A DNA stretch of 64,000 bases from an uncultured Cohaesibacter sp. (lineage in GTDB: Bacteria; Pseudomonadota; Alphaproteobacteria; Rhizobiales; Cohaesibacteraceae): NCBI RefSeq assembly GCF_963676275.1, contig NZ_OY781091.1, positions 372,001 through 436,000 on the forward strand. The letters run 5' to 3'. The translations under genes and the position numbers were made by a program. This document shows, one piece after another, positions 53,367 through 62,931 of this stretch. Within the stretch, counting starts at the first letter, position 1. Every line of letters starts with the position of its first letter. Below the pieces are notes generated by a model. That model saw only the letters and a list, made by a program, of their open reading frames with translations. It searched no databases and was not told where the DNA came from.

Positions 53367-55460
53367 TCAGGACACGCTTCCGATGGTAACCAGTTCGACG
53401 CCGCGCGACACTTCCAGATGCGAGAGGACCGGAAGGGTCGGGAACAGGCGTTCCACGATCATGCGCACATAGCCGCGGGCTTCAGGCGTGGTCAAAAGGG
53501 CATAGCTCTGCTGGTTGGAGGCCTGCGCATGAACCACCTTGGTCAACTGTTGACCAAACTGTTCCACCAGCTGAGGCTCGAGATCGATCTCGATAATGTC
53601 ACCTTTGGCATCGCGCTTGAGCGCTTCATGGAAGGCGAGGTCCCAGCGATTGCCAAGACGGATCACACAAAGCTTGCCCCCCTTGGCCAGATCGCCACAA
53701 ATCTGCTGCCCCATGCGGACGCGGACATGTTCGACCACTTCTTCAGAGCGGCGCACATGCGGCGCGATTTCGGCAATCGCTTCCAGAATGAGATGCAGAT
53801 TGCGGATCGAGACACGCTCGGCAAGCAGCAGCTTGAGAACCGCCTGAAGACCGGAGAAGGAAATATGCGCCGGACAGATGTCATCGATCAGCTTCTTATA
53901 TTCCGGATCGAGGCGATTGATCAGGTGGCGCATATCCTTGTAGGACAGCAATTGCGGCAGGTTGTTGCGGATGACCTCGCTGAGATGGGTAAGCACGATC
54001 GTGGTGCTGTCCACCGAACTGAGCCCGATCCGGTCCACCTCGCTCTGATAGGCGCTCGGCACCCAGATGCCCGGCATGCCGAAGGCTGGCTCGCGGGTCG
54101 GCTCTCCGGGCAGGGAAGCGGTCTTTTCCGGTCCGGCCAGCACCAGCAATTCGCCGACGCGCAATTCATGGCTGGCAATGACCGTGCCGTGGATCTTGAT
54201 CTGATAGCTTTTGGGCGGCAGCGCCAGACTGTCTGTCAGATGGATGTCTGGTACCACGAAGCCGTAATCCTCGGCAAATTTGCGGCGCATCTTGGCCACG
54301 CGGCTGGCCAGATCATCACGCGAGGTGAGCATCTGGGCGGTGAGCTGCTTGCCAAGGCAGAGCTCGATTTCCGGCGTCTTCAGATTCGGCTTGGCGCTCA
54401 GGCGGTCCTGATCTTCCTTCTTCTTGGTTGCGATCATCGCCTTGCGGACCTGTTCGGCTTCCTGCTCGGCCAGACGCTTGGGAATGGAATAGCCGGTAAA
54501 GACCATGATCCCCGCCAGCATGGCAAAGGGAAGAAACGGCAGGCCGGGCATCAGCGCCAGAATGATCATCAGGCTGGCGGCAACAAACAGCGCACGCGGA
54601 TATTTGCCCAGCTGCCCCATGACAGCTTTTTCCGCAGAGCCGCGCGTGCCACCCTTGGAAACCAGCAAACCGGCGGCCAGAGACACGATCAGCGCCGGGA
54701 TCTGGGACACCAGACCATCACCGACCGACAGCTTGGTGAAAACGTCGGATGCTTCGGCCATGCTCATGCCGTGCCGAGTGGCGCCGATGACGATCCCGCC
54801 GAAAATATTGACAGCAGTAATGATCAGACCGGCAATGGCATCACCCCGGACGAATTTCGATGCACCATCCATGGCACCGAAGAAGGAGCTTTCCTCTTCC
54901 AGCTCACTGCGGCGGGCCTGCGCGGCCTTGTCATCGATGAGACCGGCATTGAGGTCGGCGTCAATCGCCATCTGCTTGCCCGGAATGGCATCAAGGGTGA
55001 AGCGTGCGCCCACCTCGGCAATACGCGTCGCGCCCTTGGTGATGACGAGAAAATTGACGATCACCAGAATCGTGAAGACGATCAGGCCGATGACGAAATC
55101 GCCACTCATCACAAACTGGGAAAAACCGTTGATGATGTTGCCTGCGGCATCCAGCCCCTTGTGCCCCTGCGACAGGATCATCCGCGTTGTGGCGATATTC
55201 AGCGACAGGCGCAACATGGTGGCAATCAGCAGAATGGTCGGGAAGGACGAGAATTCCAGCGGTTTCTGGATCCACAGCGCGACCATCAGGATCAGGATCG
55301 AAAGGGCAATCGACAAGGACAGGCCGATATCGATGAGAATGGGAGGAATGGGCAGAAACAGGATCGTCAGAATGATGACGATACCAAACGCAAAGCCGAC
55401 ATCCCGACCTTTTTTCTCAGCGGTGGCCCCAATAGCTGCGACGACTTGGGTGTCCGACAT
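53367..55460 (-). CDS. flhA: Flagellar export apparatus protein FlhA
   Basis: A 697-residue export gate protein with eight N-terminal helices and a large cytoplasmic C-terminal domain that docks substrates. The signature [20 protein letters not shown] and [12 protein letters not shown] is intact, as are [20 protein letters not shown] and the FHIPEP-type loop. ATG 55460 has GGAGAG upstream; the frame continues to 55517 but a start there is not needed. Its 5' side carries three 12-bp tandem repeats at 55635-55670. Confidence 0.97.
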   Translation of the reverse strand: MSDTQVVAAIGATAEKKGRDVGFAFGIVIILTILFLPIPPILIDIGLSLSIALSILILMVALWIQKPLEFSSFPTILLIATMLRLSLNIATTRMILSQGHKGLDAAGNIINGFSQFVMSGDFVIGLIVFTILVIVNFLVITKGATRIAEVGARFTLDAIPGKQMAIDADLNAGLIDDKAAQARRSELEEESSFFGAMDGASKFVRGDAIAGLIITAVNIFGGIVIGATRHGMSMAEASDVFTKLSVGDGLVSQIPALIVSLAAGLLVSKGGTRGSAEKAVMGQLGKYPRALFVAASLMIILALMPGLPFLPFAMLAGIMVFTGYSIPKRLAEQEAEQVRKAMIATKKKEDQDRLSAKPNLKTPEIELCLGKQLTAQMLTSRDDLASRVAKMRRKFAEDYGFVVPDIHLTDSLALPPKSYQIKIHGTVIASHELRVGELLVLAGPEKTASLPGEPTREPAFGMPGIWVPSAYQSEVDRIGLSSVDSTTIVLTHLSEVIRNNLPQLLSYKDMRHLINRLDPEYKKLIDDICPAHISFSGLQAVLKLLLAERVSIRNLHLILEAIAEIAPHVRRSEEVVEHVRVRMGQQICGDLAKGGKLCVIRLGNRWDLAFHEALKRDAKGDIIEIDLEPQLVEQFGQQLTKVVHAQASNQQSYALLTTPEARGYVRMIVERLFPTLPVLSHLEVSRGVELVTIGSVS

Positions 55461-55634
55461 GTCGCTCTCCGTTGTTGATTGCGTGCGATCAAAGGATGCC
55501 TCGGCAAGCTTGCGCAAGGCTGTTCCTCAGTCTGGATCTGCACCAGCCTGAGCGGTTGTGGTTTGGAAAAGGGAGCAGGTGCGATTATTCCGGCCCTGTA
55601 TCCGAAGCCCTGTATCTGGGCCCAATGTCCAAGC

Positions 55635-55670
55635 TCCATGCCCCAGTCCATGCCCCAGTCCATGCCCCAG
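55635..55670. repeat. Three tandem 12-bp repeats upstream of flhA
   Basis: TCCATGCCCCAG repeated exactly three times, in the 263-base gap between orf151 and flhA. Confidence 0.9.
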
Positions 55671-55723
55671 TCATTGCGTTGCCCGCTAATGGCGTGGTTG
55701 CGCAATGGGCCTCGGGGCAGGGA

Positions 55724-56179
55724 TTAGGTCTTGTTGATCGAGGATTCGGGGAAAAAGCTGAATTCTTCCACCAGAATGTCATGCACCAGCTTGGCCTGCA
55801 TCCGGCTATTGACGCTATCCCTGATATGTGTCGTCAGGCTATCAATGTCATAGGTCTTGAGATGGTCGAAATCGATGCTTTGGTCGTTGAAAATGGCTCG
55901 GAAGGCCTCATCGACGATATAGGGATTGGGCGGTATCGCCAGCTCCCGGAGCGTCGCGGAATCTATCGTATAGACAAATTGCGCGACGATATATCCCCTT
56001 ACCTTGCCATCCGAGATCATCGGGACACTGATCGCCCGCGTCTTCTCGAAATCCATGCCTTCCTGAATGGGAAGGCCGGACAGGTCGGACAAATTTCTGT
56101 TGTTGATCCAATGGCCGGAGACATAGGCCGAAAGCGTCGATACAGCTCCGATCCAGAGTGCAAGCAGGGCGTAGCGCAT
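55724..56179 (-). CDS. Membrane-anchored flagellar-operon protein, FliL-like domain
   Basis: A 151-residue protein with an N-terminal helix (RYALLALWIGAVSTLSAYVS) and a periplasmic domain. The pattern GYIVAQFVYTIDSATLREL, IVDEAFRAIF and DSVNSRMQAKLVHDILVEEF, then SFF, has the shape of a FliL or stomatin-like domain, though shorter and diverged. It lies between the flgN-like gene and flhA. I do not know a named function; a stator-related role is only a guess. Confidence 0.7.
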   Translation of the reverse strand: MRYALLALWIGAVSTLSAYVSGHWINNRNLSDLSGLPIQEGMDFEKTRAISVPMISDGKVRGYIVAQFVYTIDSATLRELAIPPNPYIVDEAFRAIFNDQSIDFDHLKTYDIDSLTTHIRDSVNSRMQAKLVHDILVEEFSFFPESSINKT

Positions 56180-56186
56180 GCCTTGG

Positions 56187-56654
56187 TTACTCCGTCATTC
56201 CAGCAGCATAGGTGCCGTCAGATTCCGCCTCGAGCATGGCTTTGGAGAGCAGCTCGGTGATTTCCCGCACCGCTTCCAGATGCTGTTTCAGGACATGCTC
56301 GTTTTCGGTCAGCATTTTACGCAGAACCAGAAGTTCGGACGTTACCGAAGGGGACAGCGCTTCGATGTCGACCCCTTTCGTCAGACGGCTCAGATCGAGC
56401 AGAATGCGGGATTTTTCATCGCTGTGCGTCCGCAGGTCAATCTTGCCTTTTTCCCGCAATGCCTTTGTTTCCCGGGCAACGGCGCGGATGCCGCGCTGGA
56501 CCGTTTCCAGAATGCGTTCTTCGCTATCTGGAAGATCAGCCCCCAAAGGTTTGACGCCGCCATGAGATCTGGATTTGGCAACAACCGGAAGGTCAACACT
56601 CTGACCGGTGTTCTTTTCTGTGTAGGTTTGCATGTCAGACTCTGTTTCATACAT
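56187..56654 (-). CDS. FlgN-like flagellar chaperone
   Basis: A 155-residue helical protein. After a low-complexity N-terminus, residues 45-150 form long helices (ERILETVQRGIRAVARETKA, LRKMLTENEHVLKQHLEAVR) ending in ESDGTYAAG. Size, helical make-up and neighbours suggest FlgN, the export chaperone of FlgK and FlgL, but the sequence is diverged. Start at ATG 56654 or 56633; neither has a strong ribosome site. It follows flgJ by 15 bases. Confidence 0.62.
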   Translation of the reverse strand: MYETESDMQTYTEKNTGQSVDLPVVAKSRSHGGVKPLGADLPDSEERILETVQRGIRAVARETKALREKGKIDLRTHSDEKSRILLDLSRLTKGVDIEALSPSVTSELLVLRKMLTENEHVLKQHLEAVREITELLSKAMLEAESDGTYAAGMTE

Positions 56655-56669
56655 GATGAGGAAAATGGA

Positions 56670-57143
56670 TCAGGCTTGATCTGGCAGATCGAAAAGGGCT
56701 GCCAGATTGATCTTGTCGCTTTTGGCCATCTGGTTGCCGACCTGTTCGGCCAGCATGGATCGCCACATTTCGCCCGAGAGGCCCTCGCCATAGATGCCTT
56801 CGGTATCGCGTGGCAGCATGGTCTCCAGCATCTGGTGCAACATCAGCGCCACAAATTTTTCGCTGACCGGATTCTTGACCTTGGCAGCGCCCTTGCCATA
56901 GCGCGAGATACCGGCATCAGACAAAACCGCAGGACTGGCAAAGCCGTCGTAGGTTTTCTTGAAACTGGCCTCATTGGCAGCATCGCTCATGGCCTGAGCG
57001 TTCGGTGTGGAAGTGGCCGCACTGGCAAATTGCATCTCGGCGCGCGGGGCAGAGCCGAGGCGTTGCGCAGCCATTTGCCGCTCGACAGGGTCTGCCGCAT
57101 TCACGACATCCAGCACCAGATCGGAAGGGATTGAAATGGCCAT
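56670..57143 (-). CDS. flgJ: Rod-binding protein FlgJ (N-terminal domain type)
   Basis: A 157-residue rod cap protein. The C-terminal half has the FlgJ rod-binding pattern EKFVALMLHQMLETMLPRDT and EGLSGEMWRSMLAEQVGNQM. The glucosaminidase domain of enteric FlgJ is absent, as in other Alphaproteobacteria, so a separate hydrolase is needed; the transglycosylase at 43027-43646 is the candidate. It lies about 100 bases after fliI. Confidence 0.88.
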   Translation of the reverse strand: MAISIPSDLVLDVVNAADPVERQMAAQRLGSAPRAEMQFASAATSTPNAQAMSDAANEASFKKTYDGFASPAVLSDAGISRYGKGAAKVKNPVSEKFVALMLHQMLETMLPRDTEGIYGEGLSGEMWRSMLAEQVGNQMAKSDKINLAALFDLPDQA

Positions 57144-57245
57144 TCTGTTATCCTCGGGTCAGTCCGCTTTTTCTAAAGACATGGCCAGACTAGGCTTGCT
57201 GGCTTGCTCGAAACTTGCGCCAAAGGCTGCTGCAAACCGAAATCG

Positions 57246-58670
57246 CTAGCCCTTCTTCTTCTCCTGTGCCATCAGGGCATCGGAGAGCGCCCGGAATGGA
57301 TCCTTGCGGGTGTCGCTCATTTCGTAAGGGGTTTGGCAGAGAAAATCATAGATGCGCGGCACCAGATCCATGGCATGGTCAAGCTCGGGGTCTCCTCCCT
57401 TGCTATATCCGCCCAGCAGTCGCAGGTCGCGGGTTTCCTCATAGCGCGCAATCATGCCCTTGAGCTTCATGATCAAGGTGGTTTCATTGGCTGCCCAGGC
57501 CTTGTTGGCCATGCGCGAAACCGAACTCAGCAGATTGATCGCCGGATAGCGCCCCTGATCGGCTATCGACCGGTCGAGCACGATATGGCCGTCCAGAATG
57601 CCGCGAATGGAATCCGAGACGGGGTCATTGTGATCATCGCCATCGACCAGCACGGCAAAGACGCCGGTAATCGCGCCGCAGGGCTCATCCTTGTCTCTGG
57701 GGGCAGCGCCGGGGCCTGCGCGTTCGAGCAAATGCGGCAGATCGGAGAAAACGCTGGGTGCAAAACCGCGCGCCACGGCAGGTTCTCCCGAGGCCATGGC
57801 AACATCACGCGATGCCAGCGCAAAGCGGGTTGCCGAATCCATGATCATCAGCACCGACTTGCCCTGATCGCGGAAATATTCTGCCAGCGCCATTGCGGTT
57901 TTGGGAGCCTGACGGCGCATCATGGCGCTTTCATCGCCCGTGGCGACGACGACAATGGATCGCTCCAGACTGTCCCCCAGCGTTTCGGAGATGAATTCGC
58001 GCACTTCTCGCCCTCGCTCCCCGACCAGAGCGACAATCACGATATCAAACTCGAGCGCCTTGGCCAGCATCGCCAGAAGCGTCGATTTGCCAACGCCGGA
58101 GCCAGCGAAAACGCCAATGCGCTGACCGACACAGAGCGGTGTGAACAGATCGATCGCGCGCACACCCGTGCGCACCGGCTTGTTGACGAGGCCGCGCTCC
58201 ATGGCCGAAGGCGGGTCATTCTCCAGCTGGACGCTCTGCTTGCCGGGCACCAGCATCCCCTTGCCATCGATCGGACGGCCGAGCGCATCGATCACCCGAC
58301 CCTTCCAGCTGTCATCCGGGCAGAACTGGATCGGCCCCATCCGGTAGACCCGGGTGCCGATGCCAACATCAAGATGACGGCTGTAGGGCTTGGCAAAGAC
58401 CTTGCCCTGATCGATGCGGATCACTTCCGCCCGCGCCGGCCCCCGCCCAAAGGGGCGCATGACATCAAGCTCGACGCAATCGCCGATATGGGCGTGTTTA
58501 TCCAGCCCGCTGATGCCGTAATAGCCCGGCGTGATCTGGGTCACCGAGCCGCAAATCCTGAGCGTCTGATATTCTTCCTGCAACAGGCGGACAACACCTT
58601 GCAGGCGGTCCAGCTTGTTGGCACTTCCACGGCTTAAAGTCGTGGCTCTTTTTTCTTGCGACATGATCAT
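57246..58670 (-). CDS. fliI: Flagellum-specific ATPase FliI
   Basis: A 474-residue cytoplasmic ATPase that drives flagellar export. Walker A is FAGSGVGKSTLLAML, Walker B KSVLMIMDSATRFALA, and the F1-like ERGREVREF and GRYPAINLLSSVSRM are present. ATG 58670 has AAGGTG 5 bases upstream; GTG 58676 and ATG 58664 are alternatives. It starts 10 bases after orf199 ends. Confidence 0.97.
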   Translation of the reverse strand: MIMSQEKRATTLSRGSANKLDRLQGVVRLLQEEYQTLRICGSVTQITPGYYGISGLDKHAHIGDCVELDVMRPFGRGPARAEVIRIDQGKVFAKPYSRHLDVGIGTRVYRMGPIQFCPDDSWKGRVIDALGRPIDGKGMLVPGKQSVQLENDPPSAMERGLVNKPVRTGVRAIDLFTPLCVGQRIGVFAGSGVGKSTLLAMLAKALEFDIVIVALVGERGREVREFISETLGDSLERSIVVVATGDESAMMRRQAPKTAMALAEYFRDQGKSVLMIMDSATRFALASRDVAMASGEPAVARGFAPSVFSDLPHLLERAGPGAAPRDKDEPCGAITGVFAVLVDGDDHNDPVSDSIRGILDGHIVLDRSIADQGRYPAINLLSSVSRMANKAWAANETTLIMKLKGMIARYEETRDLRLLGGYSKGGDPELDHAMDLVPRIYDFLCQTPYEMSDTRKDPFRALSDALMAQEKKKG

Positions 58671-58680
58671 CGACACCTTG

Positions 58681-59280
58681 TCAGTCCTGTTGGGACATCA
58701 TTTCCATATGGCGGGCCTGCATGGCAGCAAGCGTATCCAGAGGTATTTTGTTGGCAGGGTGGGCGGCCAAACCGGTTATCTGGGCAATATCCAGTTCGGG
58801 CGCGTGCGAGCCAGATTGGCTTTCTCGGGCTTCAGTCTGATCGCTCCTGCCGACCAGATCGATCGTGCCGGTCGGCATCAGATCCATGTCAGGAACGAGA
58901 CGGCTGAGATCGAACGGCGCATCGGAAGAAACGCCGCGATCGGCTGCGGCAGCATCTTGCCGGGGAGCATCCGTGCCATTGATGAGGGCAAGCCCGTCTC
59001 CTCCCTCGCTCCTTGCCGTGGCTGAGCCGTCAAAGGAGGTGAACAGGGAGGATATGACGGAGAAGAAATCTCCGATCAGGGGGATTTCCTCGATTGAAAA
59101 ATCCGTATTCAGCAAGTTGAAATGCCCCGCCTGTTCCCTTTCTGCCGCAGCTCCGGTTGCCGAGAGAGAAAAATGGGAGCCGGATGCCTGATGGCTGGCC
59201 GTCTGCTGAAAGGTTCGGCTCGACAGGTCATGCGGCCTGACGGCGTCCAGCGCAGCGCTGGAGATATCGGGAAGGGTCAT
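58681..59280 (-). CDS. Flagellar-operon protein of unknown function (orf199)
   Basis: A 199-residue protein with no family I recognise. It is acidic and low in complexity, with Ser, Ala and Asp-rich stretches, a hydrophobic central patch (IEEIPLIGDFFSVISSLFTS, about 62-82) and a Met/Gln-rich C-terminus (LAAMQARHMEMMSQQD). No signal peptide or clear membrane helix. The ATG overlaps the flgF stop (ATGA), and fliI begins 10 bases after it, so it is a true operon gene. A secreted or chaperone-like role is possible but unproven. Confidence 0.7.
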   Translation of the reverse strand: MTLPDISSAALDAVRPHDLSSRTFQQTASHQASGSHFSLSATGAAAEREQAGHFNLLNTDFSIEEIPLIGDFFSVISSLFTSFDGSATARSEGGDGLALINGTDAPRQDAAAADRGVSSDAPFDLSRLVPDMDLMPTGTIDLVGRSDQTEARESQSGSHAPELDIAQITGLAAHPANKIPLDTLAAMQARHMEMMSQQD

Positions 59281-60002
59281 GAATCGCCTCCAAGCTCTCG
59301 AATGGCTTGTTGCTGTGCTTCTTCAGAGGTATCCATGACCTTCTGGGCGCTCTCGAAAGCGCGGCTGATCATGATCAGTTTGGTCATTTCCATCATGGGA
59401 TTGACATTGGAGCCTTCGACATAGCCCTGCATGACGCGCGCCTTGGAGGGATCCTGTACGGGGAAGGCCACACCTTCAGGCACAACGGCAGAGCCGCCAT
59501 AGCGTTTCAGCTTGTCGTCAGGATTGATTTCAAACAGGCCAATGCTGTCGATGGTACGGCCATTCTGGACGATTTCTCCGTCTGCCTGCACCACGATCTG
59601 GCCACCTCTGGGATCAATCTGGATTGAGGAGCCGCTTGAAGACAGGACATATTCGCCATTGACCGTGGTCAGGCGTCCGCTGGGGTCCATCTGCAAGCGG
59701 CCATCGCGTGTATAGGCCACCTCGCTTCCGCGCTGGAAGGAAAACCAGGCATCGCCCTCAATCGCCAGATCAAGAGGATTGCCGGTTTGCGAAACCGAAC
59801 CCTTGGCCTGCGAAATATGGGTATCACCCATGGAGACGAAGCTCACGGTATCGCTGCCCGAATTGGCAAGAATTTCGGAGAAATTGATCGACTCGCCGCG
59901 ATAGCCCGCCGTGTTGATATTGGCGACATTGCGGGCGACCGACTGCATCCTGTTATCAAGCGCAATCTGGGAGGAGAGGGAAACATAGTTTGATGTTGGC
60001 AT
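59277..60002 (-). CDS. flgF: Flagellar proximal rod protein FlgF
   Basis: A 241-residue rod protein. The N-terminus has QIALDNRMQSVARNVANINT, then AGYRGESINFSEIL, and the middle LDLAIEGDAWFSFQRGSEVA. The C-terminus has GYVEGSNVNPMMEMTKLIMI. Start shares one base with the end of the DUF1217 gene and the stop overlaps orf199. Confidence 0.94.
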   Translation of the reverse strand: MPTSNYVSLSSQIALDNRMQSVARNVANINTAGYRGESINFSEILANSGSDTVSFVSMGDTHISQAKGSVSQTGNPLDLAIEGDAWFSFQRGSEVAYTRDGRLQMDPSGRLTTVNGEYVLSSSGSSIQIDPRGGQIVVQADGEIVQNGRTIDSIGLFEINPDDKLKRYGGSAVVPEGVAFPVQDPSKARVMQGYVEGSNVNPMMEMTKLIMISRAFESAQKVMDTSEEAQQQAIRELGGDS

Positions 60003-60784
60003 CAGATCCCCCCCAGATGCAGCCCCTGAAGGGACATGAGGAGATCTTCATCCAGTCCGATCACCGAGCTGCTTGAAATAAGGACGTTGGGAACCTCGGT
60101 GGAAGTGGTGTCATTGTTCAGATCATAGAGAATGGAAAAGCGCTCGACCAACTCGTCGACATAGTCGGGATCGGAGAGCTTTTCGACATCGATCTTGTCG
60201 CCAATCGCCTCTGCCAGCCAGTCGATGTCCGCGCCCGCAGCCTCATCGGGAATCCCGGCAATGGTCCGGGCCACTTCGGCCAGCGCTTCATCGCCCAGCA
60301 ATTCCAGCGGATTGGTGATGGAGGATGCCTTGTTCTGAAAATATAGCGCCAACTGGACGCCGACATTCTCTTCGCCTTCGCGGCTTTCCAGCGTCTGTTC
60401 CAGATATTTGTCAACAACCTCGTCCTGTGTCCGGGACATTGCGGTTGTTGCCTCACCCAGATTCTCGAAATCAAAGGCCTCGGCAAATTCCTTGAAGCGC
60501 GTATCTGTCAGCTGGTTGGCAAAGGAATCCGAACTTGAGACACCTTCTTCCAGCACCTTGCGCATATAGGCCTTGGCATAGGTCATGTCTTCCAGCCCGA
60601 AGGCCTTCATGGCATAACTATAGACTTCGTAATCGTCCAGAAAATCGTCAATGCTCTTGATATCCCTGATTTTCTCGAGATAGTTTTCTGTCGCACGGCT
60701 CACCTGGGCATCCTGGCTAAGCGTGTCCAGAGACTTCTGATAGTCTCTGTTGAGCATGGTTACGCGCAGATATGTATCACTCAT
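60002..60784 (-). CDS. DUF1217 family flagellar-operon protein
   Basis: A 260-residue, mostly helical and acidic protein of the DUF1217 family, found in alphaproteobacterial flagellar clusters. Parts such as IKSIDDFLDDYEVYSYAMKA, FGLEDMTYAKAYMRKVLEEG and ESREGEENVGVQLALYFQNK are typical. It may be a secreted structural or assembly factor; the function is not established. First gene of the long minus-strand operon that ends with the fliJ-like gene, and divergent from motA. Confidence 0.8.
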   Translation of the reverse strand: MSDTYLRVTMLNRDYQKSLDTLSQDAQVSRATENYLEKIRDIKSIDDFLDDYEVYSYAMKAFGLEDMTYAKAYMRKVLEEGVSSSDSFANQLTDTRFKEFAEAFDFENLGEATTAMSRTQDEVVDKYLEQTLESREGEENVGVQLALYFQNKASSITNPLELLGDEALAEVARTIAGIPDEAAGADIDWLAEAIGDKIDVEKLSDPDYVDELVERFSILYDLNNDTTSTEVPNVLISSSSVIGLDEDLLMSLQGLHLGGI

Positions 60785-61083
60785 GGCTACAACTCCGTTT
60801 CAGTTGGACGGGATGATGCAGCCATCAACTTGCCCCAAGCTGACGTCCGGCTTCTTTCTCACAAAATCCATGACAATAGGGCTGCCCGCCCGACGCCTCT
60901 TCTCAATCCGACTGTTTCTTTGCAGTCATAAGAGGCTGTGAGCCCGACCAGGGGCTGTGCATGATTTGAAAAGCCTGGTGCCATAAAGCCGCAAGCAGCA
61001 AGCCTGACGCGTCTGGTCAGGTTCGCGCAAGACAGGAAATTTAGGTTGGCTCCAACGAAAAGTCTAAATCGGGAGAGCCGATC
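60785..61083. promoter_or_regulatory. Divergent promoter region between the DUF1217 operon and motA
   Basis: About 300 bases between the two divergent operons; both promoters must lie here. No defined operator was recognised. Confidence 0.5.
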
Positions 61084-61998
61084 TTGAGTATATTTTTGGG
61101 ACTTGCCATAGCTCTGGCATCTTTGCTTGGTGGCTTTGCCGCAATGGGTGGGCATGTAGCAGTATTGTTGCAGCCTTGGGAATTTGTAATCGTCTTCGGT
61201 GTCGCCGCAGGCATTTTCGTGATCGCCAATCCTCTCAAAGTGGTCGTCGATACAGGGCGAGCCATTCTGGAAGTGATCACCAATGCGGTTCCCAAGAAGA
61301 GAGAGTATCTCGACATTCTGGGGCTCCTTTACACGCTGATGCGTGAATTGCGCTCCAAGGGTCGTAACGAGGTCGAACCCCATATCGAGGCGCCTCAGGA
61401 ATCCGCCATTTTCAACCAGTATAAATCGGTCTCCGATGATCCGGCGCTGCGCGATTTCATCTGCGACTATTTCAGAATTCTTATCGTGTCCAACGCCCGG
61501 CCCCATGAGATCGAGAGCCTGATGGACGAGGAACTGATGACCCGCATGCGGGATCAGATGAAACCCTATCATGCCCTTTTGGCAGAGGGCGACAGCCTGC
61601 CCGCCATCGGTATCGTTGCCGCAGTGCTGGGGATCGTCAAGGCCATGGGCGCCATTGATCAGAGCCCGGCCATTCTGGGCGGATTGATTGCCGCCGCTCT
61701 GGTGGGAACATTCGCCGGTATTTTCTGCGCCTATGCGGTGTTCAATCCGCTGGCCGCCAAGGTCCGCTCCGTGCGCGAGAAGAGAAGCCGGCATTATGTT
61801 GTTGTCAAGCAGTCTCTTCTGGCCTTCATGAATGGTGCAGCACCCCAGATTGCCCTTGAACATGGGCGCAAGACCATTTCCGAGAATGATCGTCCCACCA
61901 TCGACGAGGTCGAAAGCCAGACCATGAATGTCGGTCCCATCGGGGCAAGCGGGGCGGATGAAACGGTTTATGACCTTCAGCAAAAGGGAGCGGCATAA
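61084..61998 (+). CDS. motA: Flagellar motor stator protein MotA
   Basis: A 304-residue inner-membrane stator protein with four helices. Family parts are LASLLGGFAAMGGHVAVLLQ, PWEFVIVFGVAAGIFVIANP, LPAIGIVAAVLGIVKAMGAI and GTFAGIFCAYAVFNPLAAKV, with the conserved prolines of the ion path. The start codon is TTG at 61084, with GGGAGAG at the right distance; the protein start then aligns with MotA of relatives. It is the first gene of motA-fliM-DUF6468-fliN. Confidence 0.95.
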   Translation: MSIFLGLAIALASLLGGFAAMGGHVAVLLQPWEFVIVFGVAAGIFVIANPLKVVVDTGRAILEVITNAVPKKREYLDILGLLYTLMRELRSKGRNEVEPHIEAPQESAIFNQYKSVSDDPALRDFICDYFRILIVSNARPHEIESLMDEELMTRMRDQMKPYHALLAEGDSLPAIGIVAAVLGIVKAMGAIDQSPAILGGLIAAALVGTFAGIFCAYAVFNPLAAKVRSVREKRSRHYVVVKQSLLAFMNGAAPQIALEHGRKTISENDRPTIDEVESQTMNVGPIGASGADETVYDLQQKGAA

Positions 61999-62001
61999 GC
62001 C

Positions 62002-62931
62002 ATGGCACAGCCACATCATCTCTCGCCAATTACCGACAGACTGCTGGATGCAGCAGGAAACTCAATTGAACGTCTGCCGATGCTCCCGATCATTTTTGAT
62101 CGAATGGCCCGGGTATTTGCAGACACAATGCGTCAGCGGGCGGCGTCTCCGGTTTTTGTCTCCGTGAGCTATATCGGCAATGATCGGATCGGGGACATTC
62201 TGGACGAAAATGAGGCCAATGCACTGGCCGCCGTCGTTTATACGCCGGAATGGGACACTCGCCTGCTGATCGGCTTCGACCGCGATTTCATCTTTTCCAT
62301 GATGGAAGTGCTGTTCGGAGCAGATGGAACCGAACCGCCGATCGATGATGAACGCGCCTTTTCCAATATCGAAACGCGCGTCGCCCGCTCCCTGTTCATG
62401 GATGCCATCAAGGCGCTGGAAGATGCCTTGCAGTCGATTTCGGACATCACGCTGAAATTCGAGCGCATCGAAACCCGGATGGACTTTGCCGTCATCGGTC
62501 GCCGCAACAATTCCGCAGTCGTTGGCCGCCTGCTGCTGCAGGCGATCGGGCGGGGGGGCGAAATGTTTGTCGTGGTGCCGCACTCGGCTCTCACACCGCT
62601 GCGACAGAATCTGGCGCAGGTGGTCAATGGCGAAGGCAACAACCGCGACAAGGCCTGGACACAGCAGTTCCAGGCGGAAATCCAGCGCACCCATATCGAG
62701 CTGGACGCGGTTCTGGAAGAGCAGCAGATGAGTCTGGACAGGCTCGCCGATCTCAAGGTCGGTGACATCATCCAGCTTCAGGCGACCCCGCGTTCGAAAG
62801 TCACGCTGAAAAGTAACAATCAGCCTCTCTTCACCTGCACCATGGGCCAGTCTGATGGCTCCTACTGCCTGCAGGTTGAAGATCAGATCCACCATAAAGA
62901 GGACATTCTCGATGATATCTTATCTCGCTGA
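62002..62931 (+). CDS. fliM: Flagellar motor switch protein FliM
   Basis: A 309-residue C-ring protein that binds phosphorylated CheY and changes rotation. The middle CheC-like domain and the C-terminal FliN-like domain (LKVGDIIQLQATPRSKVTLK) are present. The N-terminus LSPITDRLLDA only loosely resembles the CheY-binding motif LSQxEIDALL, as in other Rhizobiales. It starts three bases after motA and overlaps the next gene by 20 bases. Confidence 0.93.
   Translation: MAQPHHLSPITDRLLDAAGNSIERLPMLPIIFDRMARVFADTMRQRAASPVFVSVSYIGNDRIGDILDENEANALAAVVYTPEWDTRLLIGFDRDFIFSMMEVLFGADGTEPPIDDERAFSNIETRVARSLFMDAIKALEDALQSISDITLKFERIETRMDFAVIGRRNNSAVVGRLLLQAIGRGGEMFVVVPHSALTPLRQNLAQVVNGEGNNRDKAWTQQFQAEIQRTHIELDAVLEEQQMSLDRLADLKVGDIIQLQATPRSKVTLKSNNQPLFTCTMGQSDGSYCLQVEDQIHHKEDILDDILSR

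Noticed and set aside
55367-55705. A 112-codon minus-strand frame reading through the 12-bp repeats into flhA
   Set aside because: The repeated DWGM motif is simply the translation of the DNA repeat, and the rest overlaps flhA in another frame.
57204-58637. A 477-codon plus-strand frame opposite fliI
   Set aside because: Antisense of an ATPase with intact Walker motifs.
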